Assembly: GCA_001003855.1 (NCBI GenBank)
Contig: LCPX01000050.1
Coordinates: 1 to 5,210 of the forward strand
From: Candidatus Moranbacteria bacterium GW2011_GWE1_49_15
GTDB taxonomy: Bacteria > Patescibacteriota > Minisyncoccia > Moranbacterales > GWC2-37-73
DNA: 5,210 nt
Reading direction: 5' to 3'
Position 1 is the first letter of the stretch. Each line of letters starts with the position of its first letter. Of this stretch, positions 4,704 to 5,210 are shown piece by piece. The translations under genes and the position numbers were made by a program. The notes below the pieces were generated by a model, which was not told the DNA's origin, searched no databases, and saw nothing but the letters and a program-made list of their open reading frames with translations.

Positions 4704-5210
4704 TCAGCCTTTGATAACTAATACAGGCCGCAGGCGCGCAACTTTCCTGGCGATTCCGGCCCCAGCCACCACGCCGACGACGTCGTCGATATCCTTATAA
4801 GCCAAAGGTGCTTCTTCGGCCAATCCCCCGATCGACCCGACCCTGACATATATTCCCTCCTTTTCCAATTCCTTTTTCAATTCCTCCCCGCGGACAGCCC
4901 TTTTGGCGGCGTGCCGGGACATCCTCCTTCCGGCTCCGTGGCAGGAAGACCCAAAGGACTTTTCCATTCCCTCCTTGGTTCCCGCCAGGACATATGATGC
5001 GGTCCCCATGCTCCCTGGGATTATCACGGGCTGGCCGGACTCGCTGAAGATCCCAGCAAGTTCCGGATGCCCGGGACCGAAAGCGCGCGTCGCCCCTTTC
5101 CTATGGATAATGAATTTTTCTTTTTTTCCGCCTATTTCATATTCTTCTATTTTCGCGATATTGTGTGCGACGTCGTAGAGCAGCGAGAGTCCGCCCTTCT
5201 CTCCGAAAAA
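4704..5210 (-). CDS. rtcB: RtcB, RNA-splicing ligase (3'-phosphate/5'-OH), C-terminal 168 residues
   Basis: RtcB joins RNA ends carrying a 2',3'-cyclic or 3'-phosphate to a 5'-hydroxyl, using GTP and Mn2+, in tRNA splicing or RNA repair. The gene enters from the right edge, so the N-terminal two thirds are missing. The visible part begins FFGEKGGLSLLYDVAHN. Aligning its histidine at 16 with the metal ligand His329 of Pyrococcus horikoshii RtcB puts SSCHGAGR exactly at the guanylated His404, and the final IKG puts its lysine at 480 of 481. The spacing thus agrees residue by residue with the archaeal enzyme. HRKGATRAF and GSMGTASYVL are also conserved. All C-terminal catalytic residues that I can check are present, so it is probably active. 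A GTG at 5025-5027 is only an internal valine (QPVIIPG), not a start. The gene ends in TGA and is followed closely by the SpoIIM-like gene. Confidence 0.97.
   Translation of the reverse strand, partial: FFGEKGGLSLLYDVAHNIAKIEEYEIGGKKEKFIIHRKGATRAFGPGHPELAGIFSESGQPVIIPGSMGTASYVLAGTKEGMEKSFGSSCHGAGRRMSRHAAKRAVRGEELKKELEKEGIYVRVGSIGGLAEEAPLAYKDIDDVVGVVAGAGIARKVARLRPVLVIKG

Noticed and set aside
1..5210. CRISPR array, tRNA, rRNA, transposase or toxin-antitoxin pair
   Set aside because: No regularly spaced repeats, cloverleaf sequence, rRNA block, transposase motif or small paired genes could be found on either strand.

Overview
The window reads as a compact stretch of a bacterial chromosome in which every supportable gene lies on the minus strand, so transcription runs from high to low coordinates. 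The best guess for the source is a member of the Candidate Phyla Radiation (Patescibacteria, probably a Parcubacteria-like lineage). The reasons are a small two-helix DUF5652-type membrane protein, a DUF5701-like protein, an RtcB whose surviving part fits the 481-residue archaeal-type numbering, and a C/G-rich palindrome of the 'CCTGCCTG...CAGGCAGG' kind between genes. These clues come from memory of the families, not from a search. Three genes (rtcB, the VTT gene and the DUF5701-like gene) end in TGA, which argues against the lineages that read UGA as glycine (Gracilibacteria, Absconditabacteria/SR1).

Layout from the right, in the direction of transcription. (1) The C-terminal 168 residues of the RNA ligase RtcB enter from beyond the right edge. 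They are followed 10 bases later by a SpoIIM-like (DUF95) membrane protein and, about 10 bases after that, by a VTT-domain (TVP38/TMEM64/DedA-superfamily) membrane protein, making a tight likely operon. (2) A small YbhB/YbcL-type PEBP-fold gene follows after 69 bases and may be read through from that operon. (3) A DUF5701-like gene forms its own transcription unit, with an exact-consensus sigma70 promoter (TTGACA, 17 bases, TATAAT), a good Shine-Dalgarno site and a strong intrinsic terminator with a 16-bp stem and a UUCG loop. (4) The DUF5652-type gene comes next and ends in a clear intrinsic terminator. (5) rarA/mgsA (AAA+ ATPase) follows, apparently with little or no leader. (6) About 150 bases without a gene hold a palindrome, AT-rich direct repeats and a second hairpin. 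(7) At the left edge is an open frame that looks like the interior of PurL (FGAM synthase) but has a stop just upstream and no PurL N-terminal part, so it is a candidate broken or split gene.

Functionally the window joins RNA repair (RtcB), replication-fork maintenance (RarA) and several membrane proteins of unknown substrate. I see no CRISPR array, tRNA, rRNA, transposase or clear novel system. The items most worth a second look are the truncated PurL-like frame beside the palindrome, the rtcB-spoIIM-VTT arrangement, and the unusually strong signals around the DUF5701-like gene.
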